The notes under the pieces: model-generated | The model's database searches: none | What the model was told of the DNA's origin: nothing | Seen by the model: only the letters and a program-made list of their open reading frames with translations | NCBI GenBank assembly: GCA_963787345.1 | Contig: CAWBCW010000005.1 | Span: forward strand, 305,965 to 369,964 | Direction: 5' to 3' | DNA length: 64,000 nucleotides | Source: Bacillus_BD sp963787345 | Lineage (GTDB): Bacteria > Bacillota > Bacilli > Bacillales > Cytobacillaceae | Part shown: one piece after another, positions 34,068 through 42,024 of the stretch | Position numbering within the stretch: position 1 is the stretch's first letter | Layout: every line of letters starts with the position of its first letter | Made by a program: the position numbers and the translations under genes

Positions 34068-34111
34068 AACCTCTTGAAAAATGTTTTTTTACATTTCAAG
34101 GAGGTTTTTTT
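34068..34111 (+). terminator. queF leader terminator that also carries the RBS
   Basis: AACCTCTTGAAAAATG (34068-34083) pairs with ACATTTCAAGGAGGTT (34091-34106) and is followed by TTTTTTT directly before the queF ATG. The 3' arm contains AAGGAGG, the ribosome binding site. The hairpin can therefore stop transcription and, if read through, hide the RBS. Folding of the preQ1 aptamer frees the left arm to form it. Confidence 0.8.
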
Positions 34112-34612
34112 ATGTCTGGCCGCAGCCACGAAGAAGGATTAAAAGATTTAACATTATTAGGGAATCAAAATACAAAGTATACAACTGAATATTCTCCTGA
34201 AGTGTTGGAGGCAGTTGATAATCTTCATCTGAATCGAGATTATTTCGTGAAATTTAATTGTCCGGAATTTACGAGCTTATGTCCTTTAACAGGGCAGCCT
34301 GATTTTGCGACGATGTATATTTCGTATATTCCTGATAAAAAACTTGTTGAAAGTAAAGCACTGAAGCTTTATTTGTTTAGTTTCAGAAACCACGGAGATT
34401 TCCATGAAGACTGCGTGAATATTATCATGAACGATCTAATTAAATTGTTAGACCCAAGATATATTGAAGTATGGGGAAAATTTACTCCACGTGGAGGAAT
34501 TTCGATTGATCCATGGTGCAACTATGGAAGACCAGGAACGAAGTATGAGGAAATCGCCAGCTACCGCTTAATGAACCATGATCTTAACCCTGAAAAAATT
34601 GATAATCGTTAA
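34112..34612 (+). CDS. queF: NADPH-dependent 7-cyano-7-deazaguanine reductase
   Basis: 166 residues from ATG 34112 with AAGGAGG upstream; the long upstream open frame from 33887 runs through the riboswitch and is not coding. Unimodular QueF of the tunnelling fold: catalytic Cys in FTSLCPLTGQPDF, the QueF motif ESKALKLYLFSFRNHGDFHEDC (two overlapping parts), and FTPRGGISIDPWC. It reduces preQ0 to preQ1 for queuosine in tRNA. Under its own preQ1 riboswitch, separated from queC by a second one. Confidence 0.96.
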   Translation: MSGRSHEEGLKDLTLLGNQNTKYTTEYSPEVLEAVDNLHLNRDYFVKFNCPEFTSLCPLTGQPDFATMYISYIPDKKLVESKALKLYLFSFRNHGDFHEDCVNIIMNDLIKLLDPRYIEVWGKFTPRGGISIDPWCNYGRPGTKYEEIASYRLMNHDLNPEKIDNR

Positions 34613-34631
34613 TCATTAATCAAATTCGATA

Positions 34632-34664
34632 AAGAGGTTTTAGCTACCCTCTCTAAAAAACTAA
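34632..34664 (+). promoter_or_regulatory. PreQ1-I riboswitch upstream of queC
   Basis: AAGAGGTTTTAGCTACCCTC followed by TCTAAAAAACTAA matches the PreQ1-I consensus (P1 AGAGG/CCTCT, A-rich tail). The tail CTAAGAAGAT can pair with ATCTTTCTTAG as an antiterminator; aptamer folding would block this and allow the terminator at 34672. Confidence 0.93.
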
Positions 34665-34671
34665 GAAGATA

Positions 34672-34702
34672 CAGCATCTTTCTTAGGTGCTGTTTTTTTG
34701 TT
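34672..34702 (+). terminator. queC riboswitch terminator
   Basis: CAGCATC pairs with GGTGCTG (one G-U) and is followed by TTTTTTTG. It precedes the queC RBS AAGGAG by a few bases. Confidence 0.88.
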
Positions 34703-34719
34703 ATAAGGAGTGTTTTTAG

Positions 34720-35376
34720 ATGAAACAGGAAAAGGCAATCGTTGTATTCAGTGGAGGCCAAGACAGTACTACTTGTCTCTTTTGGGCAAAAGAACGCTTT
34801 GCAGAAGTGGAAGCCGTAACCTTTGATTATGGTCAACGCCATCACCTTGAAATCCAATGTGCGAAAGAAATTGCAAAGGAATTAGGGATCAAACATCATG
34901 TACTTGATATGTCGTTGTTGAATCAATTAGCTCCTAATGCATTGACGAGAGAAGATATTGAGGTTGTTGATGGAGAAGATGGTGAACTTCCCTCGACCTT
35001 CGTACCGGGGAGAAACCTACTATTTCTTTCATTTGCGGGAGTTTTAGCAAGTGGAGTCGGAGCGAAACATATTGTAACAGGAGTGAGTGAAACCGATTTT
35101 AGCGGCTATCCGGATTGCCGAGATATTTTTATTAAATCATTGAATGTAACCTTAAATTTATCGATGGATAATTCTTTCGTTATTCACACGCCCTTGATGT
35201 GGCTTGATAAAGCAGAAACATGGGAGCTTTCTGACCAGCTTGGGGCATTTGAATTCGTTCGCGAAAAAACTTTAACCTGTTACAACGGGGTAATCGCAGA
35301 TGGCTGTGGGGAATGTCCGGCCTGTAAATTAAGAAAAAAAGGACTTGAAGAGTATTTAACGTTTAAAAAGCGCTAA
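34720..35376 (+). CDS. queC: 7-cyano-7-deazaguanine synthase
   Basis: 218 residues. PP-loop ATP site VVFSGGQDSTTC at residues 8-19; GRNLLFLSFA; C-terminal zinc site with Cys in LTCYNG and CGECPAC. It converts 7-carboxy-7-deazaguanine to preQ0 with ATP and ammonia. queD and queE are not in this window. RBS AAGGAG nine bases before the ATG. Under a preQ1-I riboswitch together with the transporter gene downstream. Confidence 0.97.
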   Translation: MKQEKAIVVFSGGQDSTTCLFWAKERFAEVEAVTFDYGQRHHLEIQCAKEIAKELGIKHHVLDMSLLNQLAPNALTREDIEVVDGEDGELPSTFVPGRNLLFLSFAGVLASGVGAKHIVTGVSETDFSGYPDCRDIFIKSLNVTLNLSMDNSFVIHTPLMWLDKAETWELSDQLGAFEFVREKTLTCYNGVIADGCGECPACKLRKKGLEEYLTFKKR

Positions 35377-35430
35377 CACATCTTTGTGACATTTGTTGAT
35401 CCGTTCGAATTACATCTGAGGAGGAACTCT

Positions 35431-35970
35431 ATGAGAATCTTTTTATATTTATTGTCTATTGTTATTGCCAATGTAGTTACAGCAAGGTTTGCCCCACTGC
35501 ACTTTGGCATATTTATTGTACCAATGGGGACGCTTTTTGTTGGCGCTACCTTTATTTTCAGGGATTTAGTCCAAAATAAATATGGCAGAAAGAAAACCTA
35601 TTTATTTATTTTACTCGCATTAGCACTATCTGCATTAGCTTCCTATATGCTTGGCGATACATTAATGATCGTTGCGGCGTCCGCTATTTCCTTTCTTATC
35701 GCCGAATCAGCGGATACAGAAATTTATTCTCGCTTGAAGCTCCCGATGGCATGGCGTGTATTTTATAGTGGACTTGTTGGAGGCTTCCTTGACTCAGCAG
35801 TTTTTGTCATCATTGGTTTAAGCCCGCTTGGAGCTGGATTTATCCCTTGGGAAGCTGTACCTGCTGCGATCGTCGGGCAAGTACTTGTAAAAACAATCAT
35901 TCAAATGATTGGTGCTCTCATTTTAAACCAAGTACAAATTGTCAGAGAAAAACGTTTGATCTCAGAGTAA
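35431..35970 (+). CDS. Queuosine-precursor transporter family (VUT/DUF165, YhhQ-like)
   Basis: 179 residues from ATG 35431 with AGGAGG upstream (the frame is open to 35386). About six transmembrane helices; the FRDLVQNKYGRKK and ESADTEIYSRLK motifs are typical of DUF165/VUT_1 proteins. E. coli YhhQ imports preQ0/preQ1, and the position 55 bases after queC, downstream of the same preQ1 riboswitch, fits uptake of a queuosine precursor. Exact substrate is inferred. A strong terminator follows. Confidence 0.85.
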   Translation: MRIFLYLLSIVIANVVTARFAPLHFGIFIVPMGTLFVGATFIFRDLVQNKYGRKKTYLFILLALALSALASYMLGDTLMIVAASAISFLIAESADTEIYSRLKLPMAWRVFYSGLVGGFLDSAVFVIIGLSPLGAGFIPWEAVPAAIVGQVLVKTIIQMIGALILNQVQIVREKRLISE

Positions 35971-36005
35971 CTTTTACAAAAGAAGAATACGAGATAACCC
36001 GTTAA

Positions 36006-36047
36006 ATAGTAGACTAAATCAGATTTGATTTAGTCTACTATTTTTTT
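36006..36047 (+). terminator. Terminator of queC operon
   Basis: ATAGTAGACTAAATCA pairs with TGATTTAGTCTACTAT, then TTTTTTT. A textbook intrinsic terminator 35 bases after the transporter stop. Confidence 0.95.
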
Positions 36048-36203
36048 ACATAATAACCCTTAGTTTGCCCTCTTATCTGTTTCTTTACCTTCCAAATTCA
36101 TCTACAACAAACCTTATTCCACTCATACATACACCTATCCCCTCATCGAAACCCACTCTTCTCATTAAACGCATAATATCATTTTAAAATTATAAATATT
36201 CTG

Positions 36204-36232
36204 TTGACATTTCGATGAATAGTTCTTATAGT
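36204..36232 (+). promoter_or_regulatory. SigA promoter overlapped by Fur control
   Basis: TTGACA (36204-36209), 17-base spacer, TATAGT (36227-36232). The Fur box begins 15 bases after the -10, covering the start region. Confidence 0.85.
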
Positions 36233-36247
36233 TTAATTATAAACGAA

Positions 36248-36266
36248 ATTGATAATCATTATCAAT
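36248..36266. promoter_or_regulatory. Fur box
   Basis: ATTGATAATCATTATCAAT is a 9-1-9 palindrome containing the 7-1-7 Fur core TGATAATCATTATCA without mismatch. Placed just past the -10, it should repress the promoter when iron is sufficient. Confidence 0.9.
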
Positions 36267-36500
36267 TATAATTTTAAAATAATGTTAAAAGAGAAAAATT
36301 GATGAGCCCTTCTATTTACTAACACCCACGCCATCAATTACGTTTTATACTCATTATTTGAAACATCAACGAGAAAAACACTGATGAATAGATTACAACC
36401 ATCATTTCTGCATATGATACAGCAAATCTACTTTGCTCAAATGATGAAGAAGCGATTCATATTTAAGGAAGTCATTTTCAATAAGGTGGTGGAACCCATT
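36267..36500 (+). other. Long Fur-controlled leader, possible small RNA
   Basis: About 235 bases between the Fur box and the first good start. A stem ATTGATG (36299) with CATCAAT (36333) encloses C-rich segments (GAGCCCTTC, CACCCACGCC). No convincing reading frame with an RBS. It could be an untranslated leader or a Fur-regulated small RNA; no U-tract terminator was seen, so I favour a leader. Confidence 0.3.
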
Positions 36501-36704
36501 ATGAAAACATCTAGACTCTACAAAGTATTATGTCACTTTTGTGGGTTTGAACATGAACAAATTTCTTATACTGAGGATTGTCCTTGTTGTGAAGAAACAT
36601 TGTTGGTAGAAAAATATATTCCAAACAAAACGGAGGTAGAGAACCATGTATTCATTAATGATTATTGGAGCGGATCATCTTGGGAAAATTCCCGAAAAGC
36701 TTGA
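36501..36704 (+). CDS. Small zinc-ribbon-like protein
   Basis: 67 residues from ATG 36501 (RBS AAGGTGG eight bases upstream). Two Cys pairs, CHFC and CPCC, about 18 residues apart, look like a zinc ribbon. The frame also opens at 36384 without RBS. Its last 59 bases overlap the start of the DUF2325 gene in another frame, so the two are likely coupled. Under the Fur box at 36248. No family recognised. Confidence 0.6.
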   Translation: MKTSRLYKVLCHFCGFEHEQISYTEDCPCCEETLLVEKYIPNKTEVENHVFINDYWSGSSWENSRKA

Positions 36705-36948
36705 GGAAATGGGATACAAGAAAATCTCTCATATTAACGGACGTAAAAATCAAATGGTCAAACTAAAAATCCCAAGTAACATCGACGTAATCCTTGTCTT
36801 AACGGATTATATTAATCATAATTTAACAGCTGTCATAAAAAACAAAGCGAAAGAATTAGGCATTCCCATCTGTTACGCCAAGCGTTCATGGTCCTCCATC
36901 CACCGGCAGCTTATAGACCATAAGGATACAGATCTCATACCTGTCTAA
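36646..36948 (+). CDS. DUF2325 domain protein
   Basis: 100 residues, a stand-alone DUF2325 domain: N-terminal MIIGADHLGKIPEKLEEMG, central VILVLTDYINHNLTAVIKNKAK, and IPICYAKRSWSSIHRQL at the end. The family is small, Rossmann-like and unassigned. GGAGG lies nine bases before the ATG, inside the preceding overlapping gene. Control by Fur suggests a role in iron limitation, which is inference. Confidence 0.85.
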   Translation: MYSLMIIGADHLGKIPEKLEEMGYKKISHINGRKNQMVKLKIPSNIDVILVLTDYINHNLTAVIKNKAKELGIPICYAKRSWSSIHRQLIDHKDTDLIPV

Positions 36949-36978
36949 AAGGATAAAATAAGTTTCAAAAAAAGAAAA

Positions 36979-37012
36979 AAAGTACCACTGAAAAATTAAT
37001 TCGCGGTACTTT
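36979..37012. terminator. Terminator between convergent genes
   Basis: AAAGTACC (36979-36986) with GGTACTTT (37005-37012); the minus strand runs into TTTTTTTCTTTTTTTG. Serves the minus-strand DUF71-type gene and perhaps the DUF2325 gene. Confidence 0.8.
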
Positions 37013-37023
37013 ATAACCTTGGT

Positions 37024-37740
37024 CTATTGCAACCTTGTGTTACCTCCTTGTTCAGTCTCAAGTTCCAAAGGCAAAAAGGCATATTCCCCGTCCTTCAAAA
37101 TGTTACCTTTACGGACAGGAATCGGATATTTTAAAATAGGCCCATCAATAACAGTGGTATGAAATTCGCCGCCTTCTCCACAAGGGTCAATGCCACGGGC
37201 CTCAAGTTCATTCACATATTCATGAGTCAACGTTCTTCCTAAATCTTCTTCCCGCATTCCAAGTGACAAATTGACCGTTACAACGATTGTCACAAAGCCA
37301 AGATTTATGAATTCCTCGACTTCAGCGCGTCGCCCCATTCCCCATAAAGGCATCCCCAGCTTTAACCCTGCCTTCTTTGTTACCTTCTCATGCCAACAGC
37401 CATGACCAACCTCATCTAAATCACCTGTTATTAGTCCTTCCGCACCTCTCGCTTTCGCCTGTTCCAAAAGCTGGATAAATTCTTGTTCATAACTACTCCA
37501 ACTCGAGGCGGCCATATAGACAGGCAATCCGATCGATTTCGCCTGAGCTTGGATGATTTCAGGTGGCAGTCCATGGGACCGGGAACGCTTTCCCTCTTCC
37601 TCCATCATCACAAGAAGTCCCATCGCCTCTCCAACTTTCATCGCTTTATATAAAGCTAATACACTATCTTTCCCACCGCTAAAAGAAGCAACAAAGCGAA
37701 GACCATTTGCTCCATTTTTCCAATTCTTTACCTCTGACAT
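37024..37740 (-). CDS. DUF71/Dph6-family PP-loop ATPase
   Basis: 238 residues from ATG 37740, preceded at 4 bases by GGAG; an ATG at 37782 has no RBS. PP-loop SFSGGKDSVLAL near residue 21, then LITGDLDEVGHGCWHE and the family C-terminal DPCGEGGEFHTTVIDGP. Eukaryal and archaeal members amidate diphthine; bacteria lack diphthamide, so the bacterial DUF71 branch must do something else, with ATP-dependent amidation likely. Single gene. Confidence 0.85.
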   Translation of the reverse strand: MSEVKNWKNGANGLRFVASFSGGKDSVLALYKAMKVGEAMGLLVMMEEEGKRSRSHGLPPEIIQAQAKSIGLPVYMAASSWSSYEQEFIQLLEQAKARGAEGLITGDLDEVGHGCWHEKVTKKAGLKLGMPLWGMGRRAEVEEFINLGFVTIVVTVNLSLGMREEDLGRTLTHEYVNELEARGIDPCGEGGEFHTTVIDGPILKYPIPVRKGNILKDGEYAFLPLELETEQGGNTRLQ

Positions 37741-37853
37741 ATTACTCCAACCCCTATCAACAATGGATTTTCCGGTTTTCATTAACTATAAGAAACACGA
37801 GAACGTGAAAATGAGCGATTTTTCCTTTGTCAGCAATGAAAAATCACAGACCA

Positions 37854-38609
37854 TTACTGTGATTTTTCCAATTTATTTTTAGCCTTTAATTGCTCTTCAT
37901 ATTCGTACTTGATCATACTATAATCATTCGGCCAATCCTCTTTCGCTTTTTCTAAAATCTTCCTCTCAGCTTCATCCCCTGGTTTTATTCCCATTACATC
38001 CTCATAAGCCTCTAACTGTTTGTCATATTGGGACACGATCATCTTATAATCGTTCGGCCAGTCCTTTTTTGCCTTCTCTAACACTTCTACTTCTATATCA
38101 TTAGCCGGTTCAATCCTGGTGAAAAAATCATAAGCTTCTAAATTGTCATCGTATACGAACTCTATCATGGAATAATCGTCAGCCCAATCATCGATCGCCT
38201 TATGTAAAATATCTTCTTTCACTTTTGAATCAATCGTTACCTTTGTTAGATTATTAAATGATTCCGTTTCTTTTTCTACCACATGCTCTTGCATGACATA
38301 ATCGTCGGGCCAATCCTTCTTAGCCCTTTCCATAATGCCTTCCTTCACCTCTTTAGCATCTAACTCAGCAAGTGGATTTTTATATTCACCAGTATCAGCA
38401 TCAGAAGCAGTTTTAGTTGCTTGTTTAGATGTTTCTTTAGCTGAAATATCTTTTGCTTTTACTGACTCTTCGATTTTCTGCCCAGATGCTTCTTCTATTT
38501 CTTCCCCTTTTTCTTGATTCGTAATAACAAAAATAGTAAAGACAACTGCAAACAGCCAGAACCACCATTTTTCATAAAAACGTTTTTGTACTTTCTCTTC
38601 CCCTTTCAT
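37854..38609 (-). CDS. Membrane-anchored protein with four exact 42-residue repeats
   Basis: 251 residues. A basic N-terminus and one helix (about 15-30), a Lys/Glu/Ser/Thr linker to about 85, then four repeats whose core K-A-K-x-D-W-P-N-D-Y begins near residues 92, 134, 176 and 218, each 42 apart with no gaps. Each unit continues S-M-I-x-x-x-Y-x-x-Q-L-E-A-Y. Repeats 3 and 4 are the most alike; repeat 1 is the most diverged. The single helix near the N-terminus should leave the repeats outside the cell. RBS GGGGGGAG. No function known to me. Confidence 0.75.
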   Translation of the reverse strand: MKGEEKVQKRFYEKWWFWLFAVVFTIFVITNQEKGEEIEEASGQKIEESVKAKDISAKETSKQATKTASDADTGEYKNPLAELDAKEVKEGIMERAKKDWPDDYVMQEHVVEKETESFNNLTKVTIDSKVKEDILHKAIDDWADDYSMIEFVYDDNLEAYDFFTRIEPANDIEVEVLEKAKKDWPNDYKMIVSQYDKQLEAYEDVMGIKPGDEAERKILEKAKEDWPNDYSMIKYEYEEQLKAKNKLEKSQ

Positions 38610-39000
38610 GGCACTCCCCCCTATACCAATTAATTTAATCTACTTTATTCGATTTTACAAGAATACAAGTTCTTGTTTTCTATTAATTTAACAGTTAAAT
38701 ATTTTTGTATCATTCTCGCTCATAGTAAAGGTTGATCAAAATACAAAGAGTATACTTTTGGTTAAAGGTTCTGAACTCGCTCGTACACTTTTTCATCGAG
38801 CAATGGGTTGTCATTCATTATGCCCTACTCAAACTTTCTTTGTATATTGGCTGACAAACCTTTTTCCTTTGATGCCTTAATATTATTTTTTTGTTAAAGC
38901 CTGGAATACATGAATTCCAGCCATCCCCTTTCCGTAACTTGCATAATCATCAAGGAATGCACAAAGAATACACTTAAAATCTACCAAGGGGAACCAGTTA
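38610..39000. other. Gap before germinant receptor operon
   Basis: 391 bases without a gene. It should contain the promoter of the spore germination operon, expected to be SigG-dependent. TGCATAATCA at about 38939-38948 resembles a SigG -10 element, but I found no matching -35 at the right distance. A short palindrome GGAAT/ATTCC lies near 38912-38927. Confidence 0.35.
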
Positions 39001-40578
39001 ATGAAATTGTTGGGGATAAGGACAAAGAGAGATCATTTTCCATATCAACCATTGAATGAATCGTTGGATATATTACCAGAAATCCCTCTGCATTCGGAAT
39101 TAAATAAAAATATTGAAATACTAAAATCAACCTATAAAGATTGTTCTGATATCGTTTTTCGTGAATTTAGTATCGGCAACAGCATACAAGCCGTGCTTCT
39201 TTACATAGATGGTCTTTCAAATACGGAAGAGGTTGATCAGCATGTGCTTAAGCCGCTTATTCGGATGAATCACCATGAACATGGATCAATATTTGATATC
39301 GTAAAAAAGGAAATATCAGTTTCCGATATTAAGGACATTTCCTCGGTTAATGATATTTTAAAACAAGTTTCCATAGGTAACTCGATTATCCTGATTGAAA
39401 AAGAAACAAAAGGAATTTCCATTGGGCTGGCAAAGTGGGAAAAGCGCAGTATCGCAGAACCAGAAGCTGAATCCGTCATACGTGGACCAAGAGAAGGTTT
39501 TGTTGAAACAATAAGAGTTAACACCTCCCTTTTGCGCAGGAAAATTCGTCATCCATTATTAAAAATGAAACAAATGGATATTGGCCGTTATACAGAAACA
39601 CAAGTTGTCGTTGCTTATATCGAAGGGATTGCCGACAACACATTAATTGATGAAGTGACAAGCAGGCTTAAGCGAATCAAGATTGATGGGATTTTAGAAA
39701 GCGGTTATATTGAGGAATTGATTATCGATCATCCGTTTTCACCTTTCGCACAAGTTTTAGCAACGGAACGGCCGGATGTCGCAGCCGCCTGCCTTTTGGA
39801 AGGACGTGTTGTAATCTTAGTTGACGGCACTCCGATTACATTAATTGCTCCTTGTACATTCGCAAGTCTGATGCAGGCACCCGAAGATTACTATAATCAG
39901 TATTACATTAGTACTCTTATCCGTTGGCTTCGATATCTATTCTTTTTTATTGCTTTGCTTGCACCATCCGCATATGTGGCGATCTTAACGTTTCATCAAG
40001 AAATGCTTCCTACTACACTACTCTTAACCATCGCTCAAAGCCGGGAACAAATCCCTTTCCCAGCTTTAGTGGAGGCGTTTATCATGGAAGTCACTTTTGA
40101 GGCACTAAGAGAAGCAGGTGTGAGGTTACCAAAACAGGTTGGCGCTGCTGTTAGTATTGTCGGAGCCCTCGTCATCGGACAAGCCGCGACGGCAGCTGGT
40201 CTTGTTTCATCACCAATGGTCATGGTCGTCGCCATCACAGGTATTGCATCGTTTTTAATGCCAAGATATGCGACCGGTATATCGATTCGAATCCTGCGCT
40301 TTCCCATCATGATTTTAGCCGGAATGTTAGGTTTATTAGGTGTTATGCTCGGCATTACCACAATTGTCGCCCATATGTGTTCCTTAAAGTCCTTTGGTGT
40401 ACCCTATTTCAGTCCAACAGCACCACTTAAGATTCAAAGTTTAAAGGATGTCCTGATTCGTGCCCCTTGGTGGGCCATGGAGACACGTCCTGATTTTTTT
40501 CCAAAGGATGCTAGTCCCCTAAGGCGTCAGTCTAGTAATTTAAAGCCCGGTCCAAGCAAAGGCGGCGATGAAAATTGA
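39001..40578 (+). CDS. Spore germinant receptor A subunit (GerAA/GerKA family)
   Basis: 525 residues: an N-terminal soluble part of about 300 residues (FREFSIGNSIQAVLLYIDGL; VIRGPREGFVETIRVN; ERPDVAAACLLEGRVVILVDG), then about five membrane helices from 303 to 470 with PFPALVEAFIMEVTFEALREAG, and a Pro/Ser-rich basic tail. The C-terminal segment SPTAPLKIQSLKD is family-typical. It forms the receptor in the spore inner membrane with the B, C and D subunits encoded next. RBS AAGGGGA. Confidence 0.95.
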   Translation: MKLLGIRTKRDHFPYQPLNESLDILPEIPLHSELNKNIEILKSTYKDCSDIVFREFSIGNSIQAVLLYIDGLSNTEEVDQHVLKPLIRMNHHEHGSIFDIVKKEISVSDIKDISSVNDILKQVSIGNSIILIEKETKGISIGLAKWEKRSIAEPEAESVIRGPREGFVETIRVNTSLLRRKIRHPLLKMKQMDIGRYTETQVVVAYIEGIADNTLIDEVTSRLKRIKIDGILESGYIEELIIDHPFSPFAQVLATERPDVAAACLLEGRVVILVDGTPITLIAPCTFASLMQAPEDYYNQYYISTLIRWLRYLFFFIALLAPSAYVAILTFHQEMLPTTLLLTIAQSREQIPFPALVEAFIMEVTFEALREAGVRLPKQVGAAVSIVGALVIGQAATAAGLVSSPMVMVVAITGIASFLMPRYATGISIRILRFPIMILAGMLGLLGVMLGITTIVAHMCSLKSFGVPYFSPTAPLKIQSLKDVLIRAPWWAMETRPDFFPKDASPLRRQSSNLKPGPSKGGDEN

Positions 40579-41753
40579 CTGGTACGATCAGATCGTTTAA
40601 GAGGGCTATGACTTTCATGCTTCTCGTTTGCCTGACTTCAATTTTCCTAACAGCATGTTGGGACCGCACGGAGGTGAATGATTTAGCTCTCATTTTAGCA
40701 GCTGGTATCGATAAGGGAAAAAACGCCCCTATCGAATTATCAGCCCAAATTTATATCCCGCAAGGCTCACAAGGCGGGCAACAATCCGGGATGTCCGGCG
40801 GTTCTAGCGGCGGGCAATCATTTGTGAGGTCAGCTGAAGGAGAAACCATTGCGGATGCGATGGCACGACTTCAGGAAGTACTGACAAGAGAGGTTTTTTG
40901 GGGGCAAAATGAGGTGCTCATTATTGGTGAAAAACTAGCAAAGGAAGGAGTAATCGAGCACATTGATTTTTGGATGCGGCACTCGGAACCTCGCATACGT
41001 GCCGATGTTTTTGTTTCAAAAGAAAGGCCTAAGACTGTTTTGGGGGCCATGCCTGAACTCGAAAGCGACACTGCAAAACAACTACGCAAAATCGTAAAAA
41101 CAGATATAGGAGTAAGAGTAACCGTGAAGGATTTATCGGAAATGCTATTAGGTGAATCGGATGCAGCCGTACTTCCTTATGTTGAAAACCTGCCCCTCTC
41201 TCAAATGGATTCAAAGAAAGAGATTCCAATCATTATGGGGTCAGCCATTTTTAAGGAAGGAAAAATGGTAGGAAGATTAGATGATAAAGAAACGAGGGGG
41301 ATTCTTTGGCCGAGAAATGAGATTGAATCAGGTGTGATTACCATTACGTTAGATAACGAGAAAGGCTACATTTCCTTAAATTTATTAAGAAGCCATACCG
41401 AATTGATCCCTTCTATTAACAATGATCAATGGAGCATGTTTATCAAAACAAACGCAGACCTTGAAGTTGTACAAAATACAACACAACTAAACTTATTTAA
41501 TCGAAAGGTCATAAAAAAAATTGAACATAAGGTTCTTTCTGAAATTGAACAAAGAGAAATGTTAGCATTCTCGAAAGTACAGGAAAAGTTAAAGGCTGAT
41601 GTTTTCGGCTTTGCGGATGAATTTCAGAGAAAATATCCACAAATATGGAAACAAAAGAAAGACAAATGGAATGAAATTTTCCCACAAGTCGATCTTTCTT
41701 TTGAAACGAAGATAAATATAGAAAGAACTGGTTTGGCAACTGGAGAAGAGTAA
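40575..41753 (+). CDS. Spore germinant receptor C subunit (Ger(x)C lipoprotein)
   Basis: 392 residues, starting at TTG 40575 overlapping the A-subunit stop (an ATG at 40608 would also keep the lipobox). Lipobox LTAC at about residues 25-28 followed by WDRTEVNDLA, diagnostic of GerC proteins. A GQ/GS-rich insert near 65-85 precedes the VFWGQNEVLIIGE segment. Lipid-anchored on the outer face of the spore inner membrane; needed for germinant response. Confidence 0.95.
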   Translation: MTGTIRSFKRAMTFMLLVCLTSIFLTACWDRTEVNDLALILAAGIDKGKNAPIELSAQIYIPQGSQGGQQSGMSGGSSGGQSFVRSAEGETIADAMARLQEVLTREVFWGQNEVLIIGEKLAKEGVIEHIDFWMRHSEPRIRADVFVSKERPKTVLGAMPELESDTAKQLRKIVKTDIGVRVTVKDLSEMLLGESDAAVLPYVENLPLSQMDSKKEIPIIMGSAIFKEGKMVGRLDDKETRGILWPRNEIESGVITITLDNEKGYISLNLLRSHTELIPSINNDQWSMFIKTNADLEVVQNTTQLNLFNRKVIKKIEHKVLSEIEQREMLAFSKVQEKLKADVFGFADEFQRKYPQIWKQKKDKWNEIFPQVDLSFETKINIERTGLATGEE

Positions 41754-41767
41754 AGAGGTGTTGCGCA

Positions 41768-41989
41768 ATGAAGATTGGAGGGATATTAGGGATAACCGTT
41801 ATATTGGTGCTTCTCTTTTTATACCAATGGCCCAAATTGAAGAAAAATGAGAAAAAAGTAAAAGTAGCTTTTTTTTCGTTAATGCTAGTGAACTGGGTTC
41901 TTGCTGTCTTACTCACTATCTTTCCTGAAATGCCGGGACCTGGGCAGTTAATTGATTTCATTTATAAGTCATTTGAACCTTTTTGGTAA
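41768..41989 (+). CDS. Small germinant receptor D subunit
   Basis: 73 residues with two transmembrane helices joined by a basic loop (PKLKKNEKKVK), ending MPGPGQLIDFIYKSFEPFW. Size, topology and place between gerC- and gerB-type genes match the small D subunits (such as those of gerK/gerU operons) that tune receptor function. RBS AGAGGTG. Confidence 0.85.
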   Translation: MKIGGILGITVILVLLFLYQWPKLKKNEKKVKVAFFSLMLVNWVLAVLLTIFPEMPGPGQLIDFIYKSFEPFW

Positions 41990-42024
41990 ATAGACTCCTT
42001 TTGAAAAGGAAGGAATGAACAAGC

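Noticed and set aside
33887..34111. N-terminal extension of QueF by 75 residues
   Set aside because: It reads through the riboswitch, antiterminator and terminator; the ATG at 34112 has the proper RBS and family start.
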